From Bidens hawaiensis (taxonomy: Eukaryota > Streptophyta > Magnoliopsida > Asterales > Asteraceae), in contig JAIQDT010007327.1 in NCBI GenBank assembly GCA_021521415.1, forward strand, positions 78,716 to 142,715: a stretch of 64,000 nucleotides of DNA, read 5' to 3'. Below the pieces are notes generated by a model. It was not told the DNA's origin. It saw nothing but the letters and a program-made list of their open reading frames with translations, and ran no database searches. Positions 46,303 through 55,859 of the stretch are shown piece by piece. The number at the start of each line of letters is the position of its first letter. Positions within the stretch are counted from its first letter, which is position 1. Both the position numbers and the translations under genes were made by a program.

Positions 46303-48049
46303 CTGCAGAATTTTAAATAAGTTCATTTTAGTGTTTTAACCTTTTAATTATTAATACCCTTTTATATATACCAAATATAATTAATAATTAAAATCTAGAA
46401 TCCAACGATAAACCCGACTCCGGTTAGGTGACCTTTTTCCCTTTGTCGGTTTATCAAGGTAGTTATTCATAACAATTGCAAACCCTTTTGCAACTTCTAG
46501 AATTTATGGGACCGGTTCGAAATCATATTTCGTGTAGGCATGTTTATCCCATCAACACCCATTAGACCCCATGCTTGGGTGACCCTCTTCACATGGTTCT
46601 AATTTAAGTTGTCCTACTTGTATCAACTTGTAATATTAACATACAAATGGTTAGGTGACCTTTTTCCCATTTATATGCCAATATTACCTTAACATGTTAA
46701 TTTACTCTATGCGGTTAGGTGACCTTTTTCCCACTAAGAGCTTACTAATATGTTAAGTGTTATACAAAAGGATGGTGTTTAACTTATTATCCTTAATTTT
46801 AAAGGGATTTTTAGTTTTAATAATTCTAGATATAAAACTTTAAATCATGTTCTAACATGCATTTAGAAACATGATTTTGAAACCATTTTCAAAACTAATT
46901 TATAATAAAACCATTTTTATTATGGGCGTGAGACGGCTAGTTAATAATTCCATTTTATTAAACTACGTGTCACGTAATTATCGATAATTATTAGAACCCG
47001 TTTTATGCCTTGTTAATTAATTCTATGTGACGGAGTTGATATCCTAATATCTAACAACCACACAATCAAACAATCAATCAACAAGCATACAAAACAATAT
47101 ATACTAGACACGAGCCACTAAGTTAGACCACACTTGTTAGCCGAAACAAGTGTGTGTCTTAGGTCCAATCCTAAGGGACACATGACACATGGATGTTGTA
47201 GCTCCCACTCGATCCCGCATCCAAATGCTTCGAGCATCTTCTTCAACCTTGTTGTGATCCATTGGGCTTGAACTTGGGCCTTAGCTTCCATAAGCTTCCA
47301 CTTGGGCTCAATTGGTGGGCTTAGGTCCTTTTGGGCTTGAATCCCTTAATGGGCTTGTGAAACCCATTATGACCATACCCGGCCCAATTAGGCCCAAACT
47401 TCCAACTTTGCAATCTTCTTAAATTTTACAAAATTAAATGTCCTAATACATTTTTTTCTATAAAATAAAGATATTACAAATTACCTATTTATTACATACC
47501 CATATGAATAAATAATTACAAAATAGCCCCTAATAAATTATTACAAACCGATACTTTGAATAATAAATTACAATCACAACATCAACCACAAACAAAACAT
47601 CCATTTGGTCTACGGCTCGGTCTAGTACTAACAAACATAACCCGATATGTCATAGGAACCCGTTCCAAAAACCCCTTTGCTTTATCGGGCCTAGCCCAAC
47701 CCATTTGGGCTTGACCCAATAACAAGATTATGGGCCTCGGCCCAATTAAAAACTGCATGGGCTCGGCCCAAATAAAACTTTATGGGCTCGGCCCAATAAA
47801 ATTTTATGGGCTCGGCCCAAATAAAATTTTATGGGCTCGGCCCAAATAACCAAAATGGGCTTCGGCCCAAATTCACCCGAATTGGGCTTCGGCCCATTTG
47901 CCCGGTTTTTTTTTTTTTTTTTTTTTTGAACAAAGCCAAAAACAATAACAAGATTAAATACAAAAATATCATGCATGTTAATTTTTGTATAAAATCTTTC
48001 AAGGGGAAAATAAAAAAACCGAGAACCCGAAGCTTAGTTTCCCGTATCC
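46303..48049 (-). promoter_or_regulatory. E4 gag leader with four AAAGGTCACCTAAC motifs
   Basis: Plus-strand GGTTAGGTGACCTTTTTCCC lies at about 46422-46441, 46649-46668 and 46713-46732, with a degenerate form near 46574-46590. On the minus strand these read as GGGAAAAAGGTCACCTAACC, the motif seen four times in E2 in the same order. The conserved spacing of a TGTTGATGGG block next to the degenerate copy shows that the order is homologous. CTGCAG just before the start codon may be a splice acceptor, which would remove part of this long leader. Confidence 0.6.
47664..47905 (-). repeat. GGGCTCGGCCC tandem hairpin repeat in the E4 leader
   Basis: Units of about 25-28 bases centred on GGGCTCGGCCCAA (variants GGGCTTCGGCCC and GGGCCTCGGCCC) occur about eight times, most regularly at 47728-47900. 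Each core is a GGGC/GCCC inverted repeat around 3-4 bases, so the RNA could form a row of short hairpins. A 23-base T run follows at about 47906-47928. Shadow open frames on both strands cross it. Confidence 0.75.
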
Positions 48050-48064
48050 CGGCTCTTGATGCCA
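48050..48064 (-). other. E4 primer binding site
   Basis: On the minus strand, TGGCATCAAGAGCCG begins two bases after the 5' LTR. It is the same non-standard primer site as E2. Confidence 0.65.
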
Positions 48065-48066
48065 TT

Positions 48067-48985
48067 TGTTGGGTTTCTATGGAATTTACAAACTTAGTTA
48101 ACCGTTTAACTAGTTATAATTAATGCGGAAACGTGATAGACAAACTAACCATATGAACAACCTAGTTTATTCATTGCAAGATTACCAATAATCTATTTAC
48201 TAGAAACCCGAAGCTAGGATCACATGATACGGGAACAACTAAACTATCAAAGCATATAAACACTTACAATCTTAATCCTTTAAGATTTTAGTAGGTGGTT
48301 GAAGAAGATGATGATGAATGCAAGACTTTCAAAGGAAAACTCTCAAACCGAATATACCCCGAGCCTCCAACACGCACCGAGCTATGCTAGGGAGCTTGAA
48401 CACGAAAAACCCGAGCCCCTTTTTCTTCCCTTCTTGGCCGTGAGGTAGAGAAGAAAAGAAAAGAAGTTTTTGTGTTTATGATTACTTGAAAGTTGTAAAC
48501 ACTTGATCATTATTTATGCTCACATGCAAACACCATCACATGGGTTTATACAAGTCCACACTCCACCCTTTTGCATGTTAATAATTTGACCAAGTTAGTG
48601 GGGTGTGGGGCCCACCCAAAACCGGCCCCAATATTGTTTTTTTTTTTTTTTTTATTTTATTTTATATATTTTATACTTTATAAAATATATAAACACCCCA
48701 TCTTTTATAAACCATTTTATAAAAGAATACATAGTTAAATAATTATTCCAATAATAATTATTTGAATAAATAAATTAACCAATTAATTATTTAATACTTT
48801 CAAGTAATTATTCAGAAACCCGTTTTTCTGAATATGTCGTGTTCTGTATTTGTCTTATAGATCTTATCTTAACAAATACATAATTGGTGTGTGTCTAACT
48901 CGTTATTGGGTATGACCCGACTTGGATCAAACATAACTAGCCACATTAACTTAATTATGTGTCTCGGGCATACGATATTCCAACA
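48067..48985 (-). repeat. E4 5' LTR
   Basis: 919 bp with the same sequence as the 3' LTR as far as I can read, including the T17 run. It is flanked by GTAAC at 48986-48990. Confidence 0.93.
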
Positions 48986-49194
48986 GTAACATTGTTCGTA
49001 CACATTACCAACTAAAACTAAATAATTAAAATATGTATAAAAATAACCGTCCATCAATGAATCGATGACAAGAAACCAAACTTTATTTTGTATGGTTAAC
49101 ATTTAGGTGATTTGCAGAATTCAAATGTATGTTTTGACTTCTAGATTTCATATGAATGTTTACCTGAGTTATTTAGTCAACGTATTAGATTCAA

Positions 49195-49485
49195 CAAAGT
49201 TCATTCATTACCATTGTAACGAATGAGATACCATTTGTTGATTTTATAACGAATGATTCCTCATTCATTTATTACTAAATGACCACATTCATTTATAATC
49301 TAACGAATAAACTCATTCGTCGTTTATCATGACATATGTAGTTTCATGACAAGATAACGAATGTGGATTTCAATTTGATGAATGTAGATATTTGTTTAAA
49401 GTATTAATGAGTGAATTCATTCGTTAATAATCTTTAACGAATGTGATATATTTTCATTCGTTATTATTAAATATATAACGAATGA
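49195..49485 (+). repeat. AACGAATGA motif array in the family-C spacer
   Basis: About nine copies of ACGAATG or its complement (for example near 49218, 49249, 49317, 49353, 49417, 49438, 49456 and 49480) lie in 290 bases, several in opposite orientations. The same motif recurs in the family-C LTR at 52240-52390. The array lies directly upstream of a 3' ORF, as in E3. Confidence 0.75.
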
Positions 49486-49547
49486 AGAAATTTTGATATG
49501 GTTAAAGTATATTACTTGTAATAACTTATTTCTTTTTTTACAGATAT

Positions 49548-52055
49548 CGCTATAACATTCCAATTGAGAAAGATTGGCCTGCTGTTAATGAAGCTGAGAT
49601 AATTCAAGATCAACAAGTGGAACAACCTTCTCAAGAGAAAGAGAGACACAAGCTATTGATTTACCGTTCGAGGATCTACCTTTCTATTTTTCCTGATGTA
49701 CATATTCATTTTAGCATTATCCGTCCTTTCTAGGATACTGTTAAATATGTACCTGAGGAGATGGTGTTTCGATATCGTCATCGATGTAGATGTGATTTGG
49801 AAGGTGTTGTGGTTCCCGGATACAATAGACGATCGTTGTGAATTTGATAAATTATTAATAAAGGAGTTGTTTAGGCGTTTACAGGTGATTTGAAAAAGTC
49901 GTAGTACAACAAGGCAAACATGTGGGAACATTATAAGTACATACTGTATGTACTTATACATTACCTTGGAGGACGAAAGGGAGGATTCAATGAGTGCTGA
50001 AGTATGTTCCAATCTGCTTTCCTTTATCTTATTTTAAACAAGTTGTACATTTTTTCTGAGATGGTGTTCTATCACCTAAAGGAAAACTTCACGACGAGGA
50101 AGAACAAGTTCTTGATGTATCATAGCTTTTTACCATTAATCATAAATCACCACGAGTCGAATTTGATTAATTACCCAGAGATGTATGAAGATTTCTTGAC
50201 CCTTGGACCCATGAACGAAGATACGATAAGGGGGTTAGGGCTTATCATGGTCAAACTGTTCTTATTATGTAGCTCTACGTAATGATTGTTGGATCCATGA
50301 TGATTCGGTTTCCGAACATGAGGGTGGTGAATGTGGGAACGATAGTGATGATAGAGGTGATGATGGTGATGATGATGCTGCTGAACATAAATGTAAAGAA
50401 AAAGCTATTGCAGTGGAGAAACTAGCGAAGATGCGAACTCGTAGTTGTTCGAGTGTCGAGATACAAAAACCAAAAACTACATGTTCCTCTTGTAGTGCTT
50501 TTTCCTAGTGCATCTGCTCCACAAGTCCTGGTGGTTACTACTCACTAAGTACCCCTGTTACTATAATGAAAAAATCTTCTAGTGATCCACTTCATGTCTA
50601 TTCCAAGACTGGTGATCCCTCTGATGGCTTCATCTACTCAACAATTGATCGCTACAAGTCCATCTCTTCCCTCACGTATGATGTAGAGACCAGATTATGC
50701 ATCCATGTCGTTCAATAGACCTGAAGGTCTTATGCAGCCAGGGAATCCAGTGTTCTTTTAATTGCCAGTTCAACAACAAATGCTCCAGTTGTTGAATCTG
50801 ATTCATTTGCAAGATAATCAAATGGTTGCGTATAGATTATTTCAAGAGTATATGCGAGATGATCAAAGAAAACTGGTGAGATGTTTACCTTATGTTAAAC
50901 GTGTGAACCGGAAATTGTGTTCCCTAGTTACTTCTTAGGAGGAAGACTGAACAATCAAGATGAGCTAATTCTACAACTTACTTTTAAAGATGACATGTTT
51001 AAGAAGTTGAAGAATGATGATAATGACAAAGATCTAGAAGCTGGTAGTGGTGGTGATCAGCAACCAGGTGGCACTTCGACTTATGTTGGTGCTCCGGCAG
51101 AGGGTGATTCAGGGAAGCAGTTAGTGGTTTATTATGATTCCACTAACGTGCAACCCATGAATACTCATAAGGTAAACATGGTATTGTTTATGGATGATTG
51201 GGGTGTAGTGATGAGAATGGTGGATGAAAATGTGATTGAAGAGGACGAGTTTTTGGATCACTCATTGACAAAAGAGCAGATTGCCATCCTGCTTAATTTA
51301 AACGAAGAGGCAGTTGATAAGTTGGAAAGACAGGAGGACGTGGAAATGGAGAACAATGAGGAAGTTCTTTTTGATAAGAGTGTGAAGATGATTATTTGGA
51401 GATGGAAGATGTAACTGCTGAGGACTACCCAAAGATGTACACTCAAGCTAACAACGGTGATGATTGGAATCCGTTCTTTACTACAAAATATTTTAAAGTA
51501 GTAGAAGAGTGTTTGAAGAAGACGAAATGGAGAAAAGATGAAAGATAAAGTATTCTAGGCTAAGACAACGACCTCTGATGATTTGATTAAATATCCGTAG
51601 ATGTTTCAAGATTTCTTGTTCCTTGAACACATAAATGAAGATACGATGAAACGAGTTAGGGCTTATTGTGGTCAAACTGTTCCGAAAAGGCCTAATTTTG
51701 AAATAGATATGCGCACCAGTTGGAGAAAGTTGGTGCTTAACGTGATGCCACCACAAACTTTAAAGAATTTTGTTTTAAAGACTTTTCGCAATATTATTTA
51801 TAAGAAGTTCAACAGGTGGTAGTATGATAACAAGACCGTTGAAGCTGTAATTGTAGTGGGATTGAGCTTGAATATAGAAATTATTAGGGTGATTGACCCT
51901 TTGTGGCTAGTCAACCTATCTAAGTCCGATAATGAAGTTCTTTAAATGAATTGGAACAGATGGAAATATTTCAAAAATGACGAGTAGGCTATGCTATTTC
52001 AACGTGTTGTTCGCGTTTGTTATACGCTTGGAATTCATAGTTGTGCGGATTGAAA
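49548..52055 (+). pseudogene. Family-C 3' ORF (unknown function), broken
   Basis: Frames broken by many stops spell NKLYIFSEMVFYHLKENF and KFLMYHSFLPLIINH (about 50030-50150), matching KRYSFSQMVFYEI and FLMYPRFLQMILNH in E3. A long acidic, Gly/Asp-rich middle follows (open 50917-51414, 165 codons). The C-terminal end has DPLWLVNLSKSD and FQRVVRVCYTLGIHS (about 51890-52040), matching E3. An internal piece near 50172-50235 (YPEMYEDFLTLGPMNEDTI) recurs at 51597-51660 (FQDFLFLEHINEDTM), a partial duplication. It has the same domain order as E3 but is strongly diverged. Confidence 0.6.
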
Positions 52056-52107
52056 GACTAGAAGATTCAAAAAATATAAGACAAGGAGCTCAAGATGAGG
52101 GGGAGTT

Positions 52108-52575
52108 TGTTGATGCACGGTTTTGCGTCTCGGTCATTGTATAAAGTATTTCGGTATTAGAATAATTTATTTAGGGTATTTTTATAAATGAATATGCACA
52201 TTCTCTATGTGCAAGACTCATTTGTGAGAGTATTCAATAACGAATGTGTCCCCATGTTATTAAGTGTTCATTCGTTTGGGAATGTTCACGAATGATACTA
52301 ACGTTTGTTCTTACTCTTTAAGATAGCGAATAGGGTTAATGTATGGATAGCGAATGAGACTCATTCGTTAGGGGATGACTAACGAATGAGTTCATCTCCT
52401 ATATATTCCTAACGTACGCTGCCCAAATTCTCTCTCATCACACACACTCTCACACAGCTAACGTAATCGTTCAAGTCCTACTCGTAATATATCATATAAA
52501 AGACTAGATCCTTAGTTCGTATAATTTGTGATCAGGTTCTCTCGTACGTCAGAAGAGTCTCTACTGTAGATCTAC
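52108..52575 (+). repeat. Family-C LTR, right end uncertain
   Basis: It starts TGTTGATGCACGG right after the polypurine tract. It contains ACGAATG motifs (52242-52390) and TATATATT at about 52400. The end is not defined; it runs into a Ty3 gag fragment at about 52590 and may be truncated there. Confidence 0.6.
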
Positions 52576-52589
52576 CATCCGGTTTTTGG

Positions 52590-53700
52590 TTGTCACATGC
52601 ACCTTTGTTTGGATTGGACGTTTAGGTTGAGAGGATTGATTTTGATTGAAAGATCGTTTATCAGAGCCAGGCGGAGCTCGATTGTTAACTCCATCCCAAT
52701 ACTGAAGTTAGGATGGTTTCTCCGAACGGGGTTATAAGTGTTGCCATATATGTTTTTTTTTCGGCTGACGAAATCACATTCTTTGATAGTCATATTTTGG
52801 TAGTATTTAACCTTGTGATCTCCCCGCCACATGTCACACTTTACCTTGGCTTTTACCAACTCAGGCTGAAGCTGTTCAAATTTTGTTGAGAGAGACTCGA
52901 ATTGTGCAGAGATAAAGGTATTATTGGTGACATGGTGTATGCCTTTGTGTGATGGGGTTAATTCAAGTGGATTATAGGCAAATCTTTTCTTGGAAGCTTT
53001 TTCTAAGATCTCGAATGCCGCATTTGGAGACTCGGTTCTGAGATCTCCACCAACGACTTAATCGATTTTTTGTTTGTTCTTCTCAGTTTCACTATCGAAG
53101 AAAGTTTGGACTTGAAGCCACATGTTTAATTCATGGTGCATACATCGTCGAAGAAGGTTGTTGTATCTCTCCCATGTTGCGAGTAGTGACTCGTATATAT
53201 CCGTTCAGAATCCGGTGAAGCTGGCGTGATTCTTGGATGCTTTGTCGGGTGGAAAGTATTGTAGAAGGAATCTCTCTACCATCTGATTCCAGTTGGTGAT
53301 GATACCAGATGGTAAATATTCAAGCCATTCCAACGCGTGGCTTCGGAGCGAAAATGAATAGAGTTTAAGTCTAGCTTGATCTTCGAGAGAAATTTTGGAT
53401 TTTGAAAGTTCCACATATTCGAAAGAATCGGGATATGAGATAAAGGATCTTCGTCAACGAGTCCATGAAATTGGACAGAGTTTTCCATCATACGATTGGT
53501 AATAGTTTTAATTTAGAAGTGGTGAAACGCTTTTACCAAAGTCGTAGAGTGTCGGCTTACCATATTGGCTAATGTTTAGCTCTTTGTTTAATTACGCCGT
53601 TATAGGTTCCTCTTGATTCTCCTAGGTTGTTGTATCTCCTTCGGTCTGTCCTTAACTCCTTCAGTTGCTTTACGTCCCCGAGTGCGTGTTCTTCAGTAAA
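52590..53700 (-). pseudogene. gag: Degenerate Ty3-type gag fragment 2
   Basis: Minus-strand frames read MMENSVQFHGLVDEDPLSHI (53430-53491), DQARLKLYSFSLRSHALEWL, LPSGIITNWNQMVERFLLQY, FPPDKASK (53225-53380) and, after a gap, YGNTYNPVRRNHPNFS (about 52700-52750). These are successive blocks of the Ty3 Retrotrans_gag domain and its downstream region. Frame changes at about 53400 and 53205 break it. The capsid part is better preserved than in fragment 1. No protease or pol is present. Confidence 0.7.
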
Positions 53701-54918
53701 AGTGTCATTCGGGTTCGAAAAGTGATGAAACAAGTTTGTTTCTTAATATAATAATTAGTGTGGTCCTTTCTTGGTCCTAATAGCTTGCATGAATGATGTG
53801 CGTTAGACGGTATAAAAATGTTTGTTAAGTTTTTCAACAGTTTGTTTCACACAATGTCTAGTTTAAATTAATAAAAATGATTTTTAGTTTAACTAAACCA
53901 CACACAAATAGGGAATTGTACTTATCGCATATGTAGAATATTATTAGTAAGAACCAAGTATCGATCTACTGACACACTAGTTTGATTTTTACTACTAGAT
54001 CGTTGTATTTATTTTAACCAGAAGTAAACATCATAGTAGTTTTGGTTTGACAAGTATGTTTAATAGAAATTTAAAAGCATAAGTTAAAAACAATATTTTT
54101 GGGTTTTTATATTTTATAGAGATGATCATGGATAAAAGAGTATCATCTTGGTTAAAACTTCTCTTAACTTGGTTTAACAATTAATTGGTAAATCTGTGAT
54201 ATGAACTTGTTGTTGTAACTAAATATGGAAATAACACCTTTATTATAAGTCATGTTATTCCATGATAATTAAAAAAAGAGGTATTCATAACTTCATGACC
54301 TCCAGTAAAACATCATATTATGTAAGAAACTGGTTTATAAGAAGTATTTATAAGATAACTTACGTTAAAGATGAGACAACCCCTTAAATAACCAAGTGAA
54401 TTTTCCTTGATACTTTAGTAAAAATAACTTTTGTATTAAACTTTAAATACCAATTAAAATTAGTTAAGTTGTAAATGATCAACCTTGATTTACCACTTTC
54501 TTACATACTTTTCAAGTTGTACACTTACTTGTCAAGTTGTACACTCACTTGACAAGTAATTAACTGAATTTAGTAGATGTACGTCAACAATCCGTTTGCA
54601 CAACATCGCCAACCATTCCCATTTTAAGAAGATCAATGACTAGTCACACTTCATTTGGTCCTTGTTTATATTAGGATTTATATATTTTTCTCAACCAAGC
54701 CCTTACAAGAATGGCAGTTGTTACATTTTTAGTTTTCGGTGTACTCAACCCGGATTATAATTTGGCCGTTGATATTATTAATGGATGTTTATTTTGTTCA
54801 TTTTTCATGTGTTTATATTATCACAACACATTAAAGTATCATAAAAATCAAGTTATATGCCGGTCCCTAATATCTCACTTAATCGCTCACTTACTCACTA
54901 TCGTAACCCACACAAACT
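53701..54918. other. Gene-free interval
   Basis: No gene recognised. It may hold the leader or LTR of the Ty3 fragment, but no LTR boundaries were found. The last 80 bases, read on the minus strand, follow an LTR end and include TGGGTTACGA, a possible primer site of the inverted family-A copy. The 108-codon frame at 54711-55037 runs into that LTR and has no family features. Confidence 0.4.
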
Positions 54919-55691
54919 TGTCGACAAGAAGGTTACGGCATACAACTTTTACGAAAAACCTAAGAATATTAAAGGCGGAATCAATAATACTCCTAATATT
55001 GCTCAGCAGACAGGAAAATAACAAACACACAAAGTAACTCAAAATATTTCCATTAAAATAATGTAGGATACAATGAAAATCAATTAGGCATTCTAGGTGG
55101 AATGTTTGTATTCTTGGAAGCTTTTTCGTACAAGATAAAGACAGCCGTCAAATCATAATATTTGCTCAGTGTTCGTTGTTGCATAAGCGTTCCCTAAAGT
55201 TTCTTTTTATAGGCCTGCCCTGACACCTTATATTCCCTTTTAGAAACTAATGATTGTTACTAAACATATTCAAGCGTATTACAAAATATTTTAAGTTTAT
55301 ACAGGTCTTCGAGTAAGCTTTGCAGCTTTTGTCTGTAGCAAACAGACCTGGTAATCATTAAGTGTGCTGGGGAATAGTTCTCCGAGTAAGCTTTACTTAG
55401 AATGTTTTCCTTTGAAAATATTCATCAAGCAGGCTTCAATCTTCCTGGTAATATCAAACTTTGCTCGATATATACCCTACGAGTAAACTTGTTCTTAAGA
55501 GATCACTTCAACCTTTTGTTACTTAACTAATTTGAACAAATCCAAGTGTGTTGGTGACATTGTAGCTTGCTAGGGCTTGACTAAGTTTAAGGTTGTTGGG
55601 AGGCCTAAGTTTTCTCATTTTCCATCCTTAACCATTTTCCAAAGAGGTTGAGAAGATTCCAATCTTCCTTTGTCATTTTCTCAACCCAACA
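54919..55691 (-). repeat. Inverted family-A LTR
   Basis: On the minus strand it starts TGTTGGGTTGAG and ends CTTGTCGACA. It contains the CTTCTCAACC block, GCAAGCTT-like motifs, a TATA box (CTATAAAAAG near 55200-55210) and TTCCGCC. It is the best-defined start of the family-A LTR because the tract TAAGGGGGAGAT (55692-55703) abuts it. Confidence 0.75.
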
Positions 55692-55859
55692 ATCTCCCCC
55701 TTATATTGGAACACACTCAGCTGCACCAAAACACCTATTAGTTACATACACTTTTCAATGTACACATCAAATTTTCAGAAAGAAAAATGTACATATGAGA
55801 ATTTTGTCACAAGGATATTACAAAATAAATCTAACAGAAAGTTAAAAAGTCTTCATCTT

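Larger units (their letters stand above)
40588..48985 (-). mobile_element. E4: complete, apparently young Ty1/copia retrotransposon
   Basis: It has two 919 bp LTRs that I could not distinguish by reading, 5 bp GTAAC duplications, a primer site, a polypurine tract and a single open gag-pol frame of 1346 codons with all catalytic motifs. Length is 8398 bp. It has no 3' ORF, unlike the SIRE-like elements. E2 is an older member of the same lineage. Identical LTRs mean integration too recent for visible mutations. Everything needed for autonomous movement seems present, although transcription cannot be judged here. Confidence 0.95.
48991..52107 (+). mobile_element. C: 3' end of a third SIRE-like family
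   Basis: A motif-rich spacer, acceptor-like TTTTTTTACAG (about 49531-49541), a decayed 3' ORF, a polypurine tract (GATGAGGGGGAGTT at about 52094-52107) and then an LTR. No gag or pol remains. Since E4 lies just left of it, whether the rest of the element lies beyond 40582 was checked: nothing recognisable was found there. Confidence 0.6.

Noticed and set aside
47746..48123. Frames on both strands across the GGGCTCGGCCC repeat
   Set aside because: They only translate the tandem repeat and T run; E2 has no counterpart.
54711..55037. 108-codon open frame with hydrophobic start, possible small membrane protein
   Set aside because: Its second half lies antisense in a family-A LTR, it has no conserved motif, and no promoter or relative is visible.
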